Shown: one piece after another, positions 1 through 6,284 of the stretch
Numbering within the stretch: the first letter of the stretch is position 1
Layout: every line of letters begins with the position of its first letter
NCBI GenBank assembly: GCA_036505615.1
Contig: DASXTB010000474.1
Span: 1 to 22,386, forward strand
DNA: 22,386 nucleotides
Direction: 5' to 3'
Source of the DNA: DASXTB01 sp036505615
GTDB taxonomy: Bacteria; Acidobacteriota; UBA6911; JACQSX01
Position numbers and translations under genes: made by a program
Notes under the pieces: generated by a model
The model's input: only the letters and a program-made list of their open reading frames with translations
The model's database searches: none
Told to the model about the DNA's origin: nothing

Positions 1-80
1 TGCACCGGCGGGCTGATCTCCACCGTAAAGATCGGCTGCTTCTGCTGCTGAAATTTCTCCAGTATGGAAATTAGAGCCAT
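1..80 (-). CDS. N-terminal fragment, possibly methylenetetrahydrofolate reductase
   Basis: An open minus-strand frame begins with ATG at 80-78 and runs off the window edge, giving 26 residues. It contains the stretch IFTVEISPPV. An F-x-V-E-(I/L)-x-PP sequence close to the N-terminus is typical of methylenetetrahydrofolate reductases and their fusions with homocysteine methyltransferase, in which the Glu lies in the first beta strand of the TIM barrel. That would place it in one-carbon and methionine metabolism. The identification rests on this one short motif. No clear Shine-Dalgarno sequence precedes the ATG, and a 7-bp repeat array starts 10 bases upstream. Another TIM-barrel protein, or a chance open frame, is possible. 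Confidence 0.38.
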   Translation of the reverse strand, partial: MALISILEKFQQQKQPIFTVEISPPV

Positions 81-89
81 GGTCAGGCG

Positions 90-124
90 ATTGCGGAATG
101 CGGATTGCGGATTGCGGATTGTGA
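90..124. repeat. Heptamer array ATTGCGG, left arm
   Basis: Five successive 7-bp units: ATTGCGG, AATGCGG, ATTGCGG, ATTGCGG, ATTGTGA. The reverse complement of the array recurs at 358-385, so the two could pair across about 230 bases. The same unit family forms the much larger arrays at 9782-9893 and 9975-10085. Confidence 0.85.
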
Positions 125-357
125 AACCACCAAGGCTTGGCTCAGCCTAGACGCCACCAAAATGTCATCAGTCATCGGTCACCAGCCACACCCGTCTGAA
201 CTCGTCCCGCTTTCTGTCTCCCGCGATCTTCAATAAACACTAAAGTCTAGCAATATTTGCAGGTGTTTTCAAAGCAGCGCGCGAGTAGCTGGTGTTTAAG
301 AAGCGGGACCGTTGGAGAAATCCACATTACCAACTGCGCATCGCGCATTCAGATAAT

Positions 358-385
358 CCGCAATCCGAAATCCGCAATCCGCAAT
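358..385. repeat. Heptamer array CCGCAAT, right arm
   Basis: Four 7-bp units (CCGCAAT, CCGAAAT, CCGCAAT, CCGCAAT), complementary to 90-124. The array ends 10 bases before the first TTAA of the regulatory array at 396. The spacer 125-357 holds no open frame or RNA gene that I can recognise. Confidence 0.85.
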
Positions 386-395
386 TGAAAACGTG

Positions 396-448
396 TTAAC
401 AAAATTTAATACCCTATTAATTCCTGGTTAATTGGGTGTGGTTATTGT
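396..448 (+). promoter_or_regulatory. Predicted response-regulator box and promoter
   Basis: Four TTAA cores start at 396, 406, 417 and 428, so their spacing is 10, 11 and 11 bp. Eleven bases after the last core lies a -10-like hexamer TATTGT (443-448). OmpR/PhoB-family regulators bind direct repeats with an 11-bp period, and such boxes often replace the -35 element about 11 bp upstream of the -10. The same spacing (10, 11, 11, then 11 to a -10-like hexamer) occurs upstream of the response-regulator gene at 2802-2854. The predicted transcript would start near 454-456 and read into the hairpins up to 605. That it is bound by the neighbouring regulator is inference. Confidence 0.5.
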
Positions 449-454
449 CGCAGA

Positions 455-605
455 AAAAGACCCGGATCTGCCGGGCAACTCGCGGGTCGCACGCGGGTAA
501 AATAACTCTCCTCGCCTCCTCCTAGGCGGTGAGAGTAAAAAGAGAAATAACGGTGCATTCCGGTTTCTCTTGGACAAAGAACGGGCCGCCTTTCGGCCCG
601 TTCTT
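455..605 (+). ncRNA. Candidate small RNA with anti-Shine-Dalgarno loop
   Basis: About 150 bases with no convincing open frame contain successive hairpins. CCCGG/CCGGG (461-465/471-475) closes a 5-base loop. A 12-bp stem at 506-517/524-535 has one mismatch and one G-U pair, and its 6-base loop is CCUCCU, the anti-Shine-Dalgarno sequence. AGAGAAA/TTTCTCT pairs 541-547 with 564-570. A 12-bp perfect hairpin at 577-605 ends the row as a terminator. A promoter-like element lies directly upstream. C-rich loops of this type are known in bacterial small RNAs that block ribosome binding sites. No known RNA family was recognised. The transcript is inferred, and its 5' end is placed from the -10 position. 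Confidence 0.42.
577..605. terminator. Bidirectional 12-bp hairpin terminator
   Basis: AAGAACGGGCCG (577-588) pairs perfectly with 594-605 around a 5-base loop. Read on the minus strand the hairpin overlaps the kinase stop codon (606-604) and is followed by TTTG. Read on the plus strand it is followed by a T-rich stretch (TTAGTCTTTC). It therefore fits a terminator shared between the convergent two-component operon and the candidate small RNA. Confidence 0.75.
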
Positions 606-2082
606 AGTCTTTCGCCGGCCAGCTGTTTCTCGCCGCGCTAGCCGGCCGCTGAGCCTCACTCCCGGTCTGCTGTGAATCAGCAAGCGGAAGATCCACGTAA
701 AAGGTGCTCCCTTTGCCCACTTCGCTTTCTACACGAATCACGCCACCGTGTGCGCGGGCGATTTTCTGCGCAATGCTCAGGCCCAGGCCGACACCGCTGC
801 CGTCGTAGTGCCGCGAACTTTCCGCCTGGTAGAAACGGTTGAAGATCTTCTGCAAATCCTGTGGTGCGATTCCAATTCCAGTGTCACAAAAAGCGACGTG
901 CGCCAGTCCCCTGTACTTCTTTAGCTGGATGCAAATGGAGCCCTTCGGCGGCGTAAATTTGATGGCGTTGCTTAAAAGATTCAAAAACAGTTGCCGCATC
1001 CGAGCCTCATCGGCAAGCACCAGGGCATCGTGATCCGATTCCAGCTTCAGTTCAATATTCTTGGTTTGGCACAGGGGAAGAGCCTGATCGTGGATTTGCT
1101 GCAAGATGGAATCCACAGAAAGCGGAGTTCTGTCGAACCGGAACTCGCCGGATTCCACTTTGGAAAGCCAAAGCATTTCGTTGACCATTCGGGTGAGCCG
1201 CTGCAGTTCTTCGAGATTGCTGGCAATCAAGCTTCGATACTCCTCCATGGTCAAACTACTCCTGAGGGCCACTTCATTTTCGCCTTGCATGATGGTCAGA
1301 GGAGTGCGCAGCTCATGAGAAACATCCGAGTTGAATTGGCGCATCTGTTCAAACTGCGTCTCCAGCCTGGAAATCGTGTCATTGAAGGTCGCCGCCAGCT
1401 CGCCAATTTCGTCGCGCGCTTGCGGCACGGGAATCCGCTCGGAGAGGTTTTCCGATGTGATGCGCCGGGCGGCGTCGGTGACGCGCCGCACGGGAACGAG
1501 CGCGCTGTGCGCCACATAAAATCCGCCAGCCAGAGTCACGGCAAACAGCAGAGGCAACGCCAGAAATGCAATCCAGCGCACCTCGCTAATCGTGGCCTCC
1601 AGAGGAAGGAGCGGAGCCGCTAAATGAAGCAGGTAGGGGTTCTTACGGCTATCGAAGAAGACGCGCTGCACAAAGCGCAGCTTTTCCCCAGAAGGGAGCT
1701 GCATGGTAAGGAAGTCCTCGGGCGTGCGATATAATTCTGTAACCTCATCGCGCGGCAGTTCGAGAGACAACAGAGCCAAGTCTTCGGAGCGAAACAGGGG
1801 ACGGCCTTCAATGGTGGTGATCAGAACGTAACGGGCCAATGCTTTCAGCTGATACTGTGACTCACGACTGGTTGGAGAATAATCGACGACCGGTCTGGAA
1901 TCACGGTCAAAACGGATGAATTGCTCGATCCGCTCAGCGTCGCTGCGCAATTGCTGGTCGAAGTTTTCCTTTAGCCGGAATGAGACGTAGCCAAAAATGA
2001 AGAAGCCTGAAAGCGCCAGTATCAGCCCCAGAACCGCCGCATAATAGAGGCCGAGCCGAACCTTCAGGCTAAGAGATTTCAT
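604..2082 (-). CDS. Sensor histidine kinase, CusS/HAMP type
   Basis: A membrane histidine kinase of 492 residues that should autophosphorylate and pass phosphate to the adjacent OmpR-type regulator. A first membrane helix spans about 10-33. An extracytoplasmic sensor region spans about 34-168 and resembles no domain I know. The second helix lies at about 169-195 and HAMP at about 196-245. The HisKA H-box SHELRTPL contains the phospho-acceptor His256. The HATPase has its N-box at 368-378 (NLLSNAIKFTP), G1 DTGIGI (400-405), F-box FNRFYQ (414-419) and G2 GVGLGLSIA (430-438). All catalytic motifs are intact. The start overlaps the regulator stop as ATGA, so the pair is translationally coupled. 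The layout matches heavy-metal sensors such as CusS, but no efflux genes lie nearby, so the signal is unknown. Confidence 0.93.
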   Translation of the reverse strand: MKSLSLKVRLGLYYAAVLGLILALSGFFIFGYVSFRLKENFDQQLRSDAERIEQFIRFDRDSRPVVDYSPTSRESQYQLKALARYVLITTIEGRPLFRSEDLALLSLELPRDEVTELYRTPEDFLTMQLPSGEKLRFVQRVFFDSRKNPYLLHLAAPLLPLEATISEVRWIAFLALPLLFAVTLAGGFYVAHSALVPVRRVTDAARRITSENLSERIPVPQARDEIGELAATFNDTISRLETQFEQMRQFNSDVSHELRTPLTIMQGENEVALRSSLTMEEYRSLIASNLEELQRLTRMVNEMLWLSKVESGEFRFDRTPLSVDSILQQIHDQALPLCQTKNIELKLESDHDALVLADEARMRQLFLNLLSNAIKFTPPKGSICIQLKKYRGLAHVAFCDTGIGIAPQDLQKIFNRFYQAESSRHYDGSGVGLGLSIAQKIARAHGGVIRVESEVGKGSTFYVDLPLADSQQTGSEAQRPASAARNSWPAKD

Positions 2083-2753
2083 TCAGACGTTTTAAGCGTA
2101 TATCCTACTCCACGTACAGTGTGGATCAGTTTTCGATCATAAGCACGGTCGATTTTGTTTCGCAAGAAATTGATGTAGACATCCACCACGTTGGTAAAGC
2201 TGTCGAAGCTCATGTCCCACACGTGTTCGATGATCATGTTGCGGGTAACGACCTGGTTCTTGTTTCGCAGAAGATATTCCAGCAGCGCGAACTCCTTGTT
2301 GGAGAGATCGACTTCTCTTCCTGCACGAAACACCTTTCGCCGGGGGATGTCCATTACCAGGTCATCGGCGCGGAGCTCGGCCTGAAACTCAGAGCTGCTG
2401 CGTCTCAGCAGCGCCCTAATCCTGGCCAAAAGCTCGGCAAAGGCGAAAGGCTTTACCAGGTAGTCGTCCGATCCGTTGTTCAAGCCGGTGACACGATCTT
2501 CAACGGAGTCTTTGGCGGTGAGTATTAATATCGGAGTATTGACATTTTTCTTGCGCAGGTTTTTGAGCACTTCAATCCCGTTCTTGCGCGGCAGTAATAT
2601 ATCCAGCACGATGCAGTCGTAAGCATTTGCTTCGGCCAGCGTCTCGCCTTCATCCCCATCGGCGGCGACGTCGACTGCATAGTGCTCCTGCTCTAGGCCC
2701 TTCTTAATGAAACTTGCGACCTTGGGTTCGTCCTCAACCACCAGTATTCGCAT
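2079..2753 (-). CDS. OmpR-family response regulator
   Basis: A DNA-binding response regulator paired with the downstream kinase. With the start at 2753 the protein is 224 residues and begins MRILVVEDEP. The receiver domain spans about 1-115, with acidic residues ED at 7-8, phospho-acceptor Asp51 (IVLDILLP), Thr79 and Lys101. The winged-helix C-terminal domain spans about 128-220 and includes the usual VRGVGYTL end. In-frame ATGs at 2792 and 2825 would add 13 or 24 residues with no homology to the fold. The predicted promoter places transcription start near 2795, which leaves a leader of about 40 bases for the 2753 start. A TTAA array lies directly upstream and suggests autoregulation. It resembles CusR/CopR-type regulators, but the regulon is unknown. 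Confidence 0.93.
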   Translation of the reverse strand: MRILVVEDEPKVASFIKKGLEQEHYAVDVAADGDEGETLAEANAYDCIVLDILLPRKNGIEVLKNLRKKNVNTPILILTAKDSVEDRVTGLNNGSDDYLVKPFAFAELLARIRALLRRSSSEFQAELRADDLVMDIPRRKVFRAGREVDLSNKEFALLEYLLRNKNQVVTRNMIIEHVWDMSFDSFTNVVDVYINFLRNKIDRAYDRKLIHTVRGVGYTLKTSE

Positions 2754-2801
2754 GTCGTCTTTATTGTATAGTGTGGAAGCTTCTGTATTCATAGTTGTTA
2801 T

Positions 2802-2854
2802 TTTGTAACGACGGCGAATTAACATCGAGTTAAAGAGACATTAAAATCGTTTAA
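2802..2854 (-). promoter_or_regulatory. Autoregulatory TTAA array upstream of the regulator
   Basis: TTAA cores start at 2851, 2841, 2830 and 2819, read in minus-strand order, so the spacing is 10, 11 and 11 bp. Eleven bases beyond the last core is a -10-like TACAAA (2807-2802). Core spacing and distance to the -10 are identical to the plus-strand element at 396-448. It lies between the divergent regulator and alkyltransferase-like genes and could influence both. Regulator binding is inferred from the family's 11-bp direct-repeat preference and from the position. Confidence 0.55.
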
Positions 2855-2857
2855 GGC

Positions 2858-3247
2858 GTGGCGGAACGTGGAGCGGGAAAAAAGTCAAAGGTGACGGGAA
2901 GTGTCTTTGAGCGCATTCAGAGGCTCATTCGGCGCATCCCCAAAGGGAAAATAGCGACATATGGAGAAGTCGCGCGAAAGGCGAACGTCAGTGTGCGAAC
3001 TGTGGTTTGGTCGCTTCGCAATTGCCCCGATGATGTCCCGTGGCACCGGGTAGTCGGGAAGGGAGGCGAAATACTTCTCGGCCGGCGGTCTCCTCGCTTG
3101 GGCGCCGAACAAGCAGACCGGTTGACAAAAGAAGGCTGGACGGTTCGAGAATGGATAGTGTCCCGGGCGGAAGGCAGGGGCAGGAGGCGGAAAGCAGAAG
3201 GCAGGAAGCAGGAGGCAGGAGGCAGGAACAGCGTCATTAGTCATTAG
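2858..3247 (+). CDS. Alkyltransferase-like (ATL) DNA-binding protein
   Basis: A member of the MGMT/Ogt DNA-binding domain family. The active-site motif PCHR of true methyltransferases is replaced by PWHRV (Trp62), the hallmark of alkyltransferase-like proteins. These flip out O6-alkylguanine and hand it to nucleotide excision repair instead of removing the alkyl group. Other family features are IPKGKIATYGEVA (about 27-39) and the helix-turn-helix with an arginine at about 47 that intercalates into DNA. The gene starts with GTG at 2858, only 3 bases after the TTAA array. In-frame GTGs at 2891 and 2901 are alternatives and would better suit a transcript from this gap. Residues from about 106 to 129 are Arg/Lys/Glu/Gly-rich and are encoded by a 7-bp repeat array that has replaced the natural 3' end. 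Confidence 0.85.
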   Translation: MAERGAGKKSKVTGSVFERIQRLIRRIPKGKIATYGEVARKANVSVRTVVWSLRNCPDDVPWHRVVGKGGEILLGRRSPRLGAEQADRLTKEGWTVREWIVSRAEGRGRRRKAEGRKQEAGGRNSVISH

Positions 3248-3256
3248 TCATTAGTC
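3167..3256. repeat. Heptamer arrays GCAGGAA and ATTAGTC, left arms
   Basis: Nine near-heptamer units of the GCAGGAA/GCAGGAG family (3167-3228, one of 6 bp) are followed by a junction unit (CAGCGTC) and three ATTAGTC units (3236-3256). The array codes for the C-terminal tail and stop of the alkyltransferase-like gene. Its reverse complement, including the junction unit, appears at 3341-3466. Confidence 0.88.
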
Positions 3257-3361
3257 ATTCGTCATTGGCATTAGAATTTGGCTACCGCAAGACCAAATGG
3301 CTAAAGAGAACCCAATTCTAACGACAAGCAACAAATCACAACGAATGACGAATGACGCTTT
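3257..3361. repeat. Dispersed palindromic element, copy A
   Basis: A core of about 100 bp begins ATTCGTCATTGGCATTAGAA and ends in two ACGAATG units plus ACGCTTT. Its ends are imperfect inverted repeats (GTCATTCGT against ACGAATGAC, and TTAGAATT against AATTCTAA). A central hairpin, ATTTGG/CCAAAT, closes around CTACCGCAAGA. A second copy with the same order of motifs lies at 6001-6126. It has no coding capacity and resembles a MITE or REP-type element. Confidence 0.75.
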
Positions 3362-3466
3362 TCCTGCCTCCTGCTTCCTGCCTCCTGCCTCCTGCTTCCT
3401 GCTTCCTGCCTCCTGCTTCCTGCCTCCTGCTTCCTGCCTCCTGCCTTCTGCCTTCCGCCTTCTGCC
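3341..3466. repeat. Heptamer arrays ACGAATG and TCCTGCC/T, right arms
   Basis: Two ACGAATG units and one ACGCTTT unit are followed by 15 exact 7-bp units of the TCCTGCC/TCCTGCT family (3362-3466). They are complementary to 3167-3256, with matching inner junction and outer end but a different unit number (15 against 9). Read as protein the array gives a 7-residue Leu-Pro-Pro-Ala-Ser-Cys-Phe/Leu repeat, which is an artefact and not part of the downstream carboxypeptidase. Confidence 0.9.
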
Positions 3467-3533
3467 TTTTTGTGATCCTAGCCGTTGCTTTTTGTTGCCT
3501 TCCTGTCTATATTCCACTGAGAAGGCTGAATTT

Positions 3534-3542
3534 AGAAGGAGG
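3534..3542 (+). promoter_or_regulatory. Strong ribosome binding site selecting a TTG start
   Basis: AGAAGGAGG lies 7 bases before TTG 3550. It decides the start of the carboxypeptidase, because the resulting N-terminus is a clean signal peptide. Nine bases at 3537-3545 (AGGAGGCGA) are fully complementary to 512-520 of the candidate small RNA. Confidence 0.8.
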
Positions 3543-3549
3543 CGATTTC

Positions 3550-4908
3550 TTGTTATTCCGGATTCGCACTGCCACCATCCTCCTGATTTTCTTTGCCCTT
3601 TGGCCTTCCCGGGCAACCGATTCCAGCCCCCCGGCTGCACCACGCCAGGTACCTGCTGACATTCGACCCAGCCAGGTCGTTCAGGCAGCCCTTCAAGAAC
3701 TGTCACAACGCGGCTTGACCCTGGACAATCAGGGTATTTTTATCGAATCTCTTGATGGACGCGCCATTGCCGCCAGCCATAACGCCGATGTCCTCTTTAA
3801 TCCCGCTTCGGTCGCCAAACTGGCAACTACCTGTTTCGCGTTGTGGACGCTGGGTCCGAAATTTCAATTTCGAACGCGCGCCTGCTACCGCGGGACATGG
3901 GACTCGCATCAGGAAAGAATTCTCGGAGATCTGATCTTCCAGAGCGACGGCGATCCTTTGTTTCGAAATGGTGATGCGCGAGCTTTTGCCGCGCGGCTGC
4001 GGCAGGCGGGCTTGAGAAATATTTCCGGAGATCTGATCATCCAGGGACCTTTTTGCCTCAATGGAAAGTACAACGTTGAGGAATCAGCCGAGCGGATGGG
4101 GAAAATTTTGACAGCGGCGGGCCTTCGGATTGGGGGAGCTACGCGTGTTGAAAACTCCACTCACGTTTTGGGTCTAACTCAGGTGAAGAGCCCTCTCGGT
4201 GACGGCCGATTTTCCGGCACTCACACGGGCTCTCCGGCAGAAGAGTTGCCCCAGACACCCGCGGCGGGACTTCGCTGGATCGTCGAGCACCGAAGCGCGC
4301 CGCTGAGAGATATTCTTTGGTACCAGAACGCTCACAGTGTCAATGTCATCGCCGATCGCCTGGGTGCAGCCCTGGGAGGGGCCCGAGCGACAGAGCGGTT
4401 CCTGCAGGAGCAAGTGGGAATTTCACCCGGTGACATGTACTTGACCAGTAATTCCGGCCTGGACGCCAACGGTCTTACACCCCGGGCCACCGTCAAACTG
4501 ATGCGTTGTCTGCATCAGCTCTTGCTCCAACACCGGATGACCTTCCTTGACGTCCTTCCCGCCGCCGGCCTGGACTCCGGCACCCTTTCCGACCGGTTCA
4601 TCAAGCCTGCTTACCGCGGTTGTGTCGTAGCCAAGACGGGCACTCAGAATTCGTGGGATGACGGAGTAAGCGTCTTGGCAGGGATACTCGCAACCCGTCA
4701 GGGAAAGTTTTTGTTCGCCATTTACAACAGTCACGGCGATGTGCGCTCCTACCGAAAATGGCAGGATGTCCTGCTGGAGCGATTCATGGAAGAAATGAAC
4801 GGTGGCATTCCCTGGAAGCTGGAACGGAAGGATGCCATAGACATTTACTATTCCGCCCAGTGGCTGTTGCAAAACGATTCCAGAATTTCGCTTCAATCCG
4901 CAGAATAA
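3550..4908 (+). CDS. dacB: PBP4-type D-Ala-D-Ala carboxypeptidase/endopeptidase (peptidase S13)
   Basis: A secreted or periplasmic penicillin-binding protein of 452 residues that trims D-alanine or cuts cross-links in peptidoglycan. A signal peptide covers about residues 1-22 (hydrophobic ATILLIFFALW, then SRA). The serine active-site motifs are present in family order: SVAK (Ser87-Lys90) within NPASVAKLATT, SVN (263-265) within YQNAHSVN, and KTG (362-364). The long gap between SxxK and SxN is typical of class C PBP4. I chose TTG 3550 because of the strong ribosome binding site and the signal peptide. The frame stays open upstream to 3352 only through the repeat array. Just downstream are strong hairpins. 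Peptidoglycan recycling products are chemically related to the substrates of the amidoligase genes that follow, but no functional link is shown. Confidence 0.9.
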   Translation: MLFRIRTATILLIFFALWPSRATDSSPPAAPRQVPADIRPSQVVQAALQELSQRGLTLDNQGIFIESLDGRAIAASHNADVLFNPASVAKLATTCFALWTLGPKFQFRTRACYRGTWDSHQERILGDLIFQSDGDPLFRNGDARAFAARLRQAGLRNISGDLIIQGPFCLNGKYNVEESAERMGKILTAAGLRIGGATRVENSTHVLGLTQVKSPLGDGRFSGTHTGSPAEELPQTPAAGLRWIVEHRSAPLRDILWYQNAHSVNVIADRLGAALGGARATERFLQEQVGISPGDMYLTSNSGLDANGLTPRATVKLMRCLHQLLLQHRMTFLDVLPAAGLDSGTLSDRFIKPAYRGCVVAKTGTQNSWDDGVSVLAGILATRQGKFLFAIYNSHGDVRSYRKWQDVLLERFMEEMNGGIPWKLERKDAIDIYYSAQWLLQNDSRISLQSAE

Positions 4909-4937
4909 GATCGAAGGTCGACCATTTTGGGAGTGGA

Positions 4938-5022
4938 GAGACGGCCTGAGGGCCGTCTCCCGCTCAATCTTCCATCGTGCAAGAGACGCCCCACGGGGCG
5001 TCTCTCTGTCCGCGAAGCGGAC
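4938..5022. repeat. Row of three GC-rich hairpins after dacB
   Basis: GAGACGGCC/GGCCGTCTC (4938-4946/4951-4959) has a TGAG loop. AGAGACGCCC pairs with GGGCGTCTCT (4982-4991/4996-5005). GTCCGC/GCGGAC (5008-5013/5017-5022) has a GAA loop. The first begins 29 bases after the dacB stop and may terminate it, although no T-run follows. The three stems share the GAGACG theme, which suggests repeated insertion or duplication of one palindrome. A frame through them is open in-phase with the next gene but encodes low-complexity Arg-rich sequence. Confidence 0.75.
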
Positions 5023-5193
5023 CTAGCGCCGCTTCGCGTCCGTCTCTCCTCGCTTCCAAATGAACCCATGGCGAAGCTTGGAGAGTGTCTCAAAATTGTG
5101 AAAGAGAGACACCGGGAACACAGGGACCGGAGCCCTGGACGGGCTTTCGAGTTTCAACTTGTCGCCTGCGCCTTTACTTGTAAGCTATACCGC

Positions 5194-5901
5194 ATGATTC
5201 GAGAATATGGAAAATCATTCAGCCCAGCGTTGAACAGGATCATGGAGTACCTGATTTTCGGCAGTGGGGGTTCTCCCTGCCTGATTTTTCCGACGTCGAT
5301 GGGTCGTTTTTATCAGTACGAGGATTTTTCTATGGTCTACACGCTGTCGTCGCGGTTGGACAGCGGCCGCATTCAGCTCTTTTGTGTCGACAGCATCGAT
5401 GCCGAAAGCTGGTACAACAAGAGCGTTTCGTTTTCCACGCGAGCGGGGCGTCACGGCCAGTACGAGCGCTATATCCTGGAGGAATTCATCCCCTTCATTC
5501 GCAGCCGGAATGCCGGTTCTCTCACCGTCTCCGGTTGCAGCTTCGGCGCGTATCATTCGATGAACTTTGCCTGCAAACATCCTGAGTTCTTTCATCGCGC
5601 ACTGGCGATGAGCGGCAAGTATGAGCTTAAGTTCCTTACCGACGGGTATTACGACAATGCTATTTATTTCAACAGCCCGTTAGATTTTCTCCCAAACCTG
5701 CAAGATAGGCGCTATCTCGACCCACTGCGCCGCATGGAGATTGTGCTGCTGGCGGGGGATGAAAACGATGTCTGTTATCCCAGTACCATGGCTCTTTCAC
5801 GGATTCTAAATGATAAGGGAATACCCCATACCCTGGACATCTGGAGAAACGCCGTCCATGACTGGCCGGTCTGGAAGCAGATGGCTTTGAAGTATTTTTG
5901 A
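5194..5901 (+). CDS. Putative alpha/beta-hydrolase esterase (COG4947 type)
   Basis: An alpha/beta-hydrolase of 235 residues. The N-terminal half carries the pattern of this family: CLIFPTSMGRFYQYED (about 29-44), LFCVDSIDAESWYN (62-75) and the HGQYERYILEE helix (87-97). The nucleophile elbow is GCSFGAYH with Ser116. His222 in AVHDWPVW is the likely catalytic His, and the acid is probably in the AGDENDV strand end (187-193). It probably hydrolyses an ester or amide. Related proteins sit beside ATP-grasp and GCS2-type ligases, as here. The start at 5194 keeps the conserved domain whole. An upstream open stretch to 4927 runs through the hairpins and is unlikely to be protein. No clear ribosome binding site is seen. 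The substrate is unknown. Confidence 0.82.
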   Translation: MIREYGKSFSPALNRIMEYLIFGSGGSPCLIFPTSMGRFYQYEDFSMVYTLSSRLDSGRIQLFCVDSIDAESWYNKSVSFSTRAGRHGQYERYILEEFIPFIRSRNAGSLTVSGCSFGAYHSMNFACKHPEFFHRALAMSGKYELKFLTDGYYDNAIYFNSPLDFLPNLQDRRYLDPLRRMEIVLLAGDENDVCYPSTMALSRILNDKGIPHTLDIWRNAVHDWPVWKQMALKYF

Positions 5902-6000
5902 GATGGATGACTGCGCGATGGATACGCCAACGTTTAGGGTCCGGGTCAACACACAGCCTTCGCGTTCTTCGCGCCTTCGCGGTGAGTATTTCAGCATCCC

Positions 6001-6231
6001 GTCAGTCATTCGGCATTCGTCATTGGCATTAGAATTCGGCTATCGCAAGACCAAATGTCCGAAGAGAACCTCATGGTAATGACAAGCGACGAACGACAAC
6101 GAATGATGAATGACAAATGACACTATTCCTGCCATCTGCCGCCTGCTACCTGCCTCCTGCTTCCTGCCTCCTGCCTCCTGCCTCCTGCCGTCTGCTTCCT
6201 GCCTCCTGCCTCCTGCCGTCTGCCTCCTGTC
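6001..6231. repeat. Dispersed palindromic element, copy B, with heptamer array
   Basis: This is a second copy of the element at 3257-3361. ATTCGGC, ATTCGTC and ATTGGC units are followed by an approximately 100-bp core that shares TTAGAATT, GGCTA, CGCAAGACCAAATG, AAGAGAACC and AATGACAAGC-type blocks with copy A. It ends in ACGAATG-type units and then 15 exact 7-bp units of TCCTGCC type (6127-6231). Copy A also has 15 such units on this side. Unlike copy A, it lacks the complementary GCAGGAA arm on its left. Just upstream, 5957-5984 has another short repeat built on TTCGCG. No gene is seen between 5902 and 6284. Confidence 0.85.
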
Positions 6232-6284
6232 TTTCCAATGCGTCACTACATCTGATACCCTGCTAACGCTAATCTGCGAATAGA

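Noticed and set aside
440..605. Known riboswitch, 6S RNA or SRP RNA
   Set aside because: None of the conserved cores of these families (for example the SRP GGAA tetraloop region or the long 6S stem) was found. The hairpins are kept only as an unassigned candidate RNA.
991..1623. 210-codon plus-strand frame opposite the kinase
   Set aside because: It is a shadow of the histidine kinase, which has all its catalytic motifs on the minus strand.
2858..3247. Active O6-methylguanine methyltransferase
   Set aside because: The acceptor cysteine is replaced by tryptophan (PWHR), so it is an alkyltransferase-like protein.
3352..3549. 66-residue N-terminal extension of the carboxypeptidase
   Set aside because: It is a translation of the TCCTGCC heptamer array, and a strong ribosome binding site plus signal peptide places the start at TTG 3550.
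4927..5193. 89-residue N-terminal extension of the esterase
   Set aside because: It runs through three GC hairpins and encodes Arg-rich low-complexity sequence. The conserved domain begins after ATG 5194.
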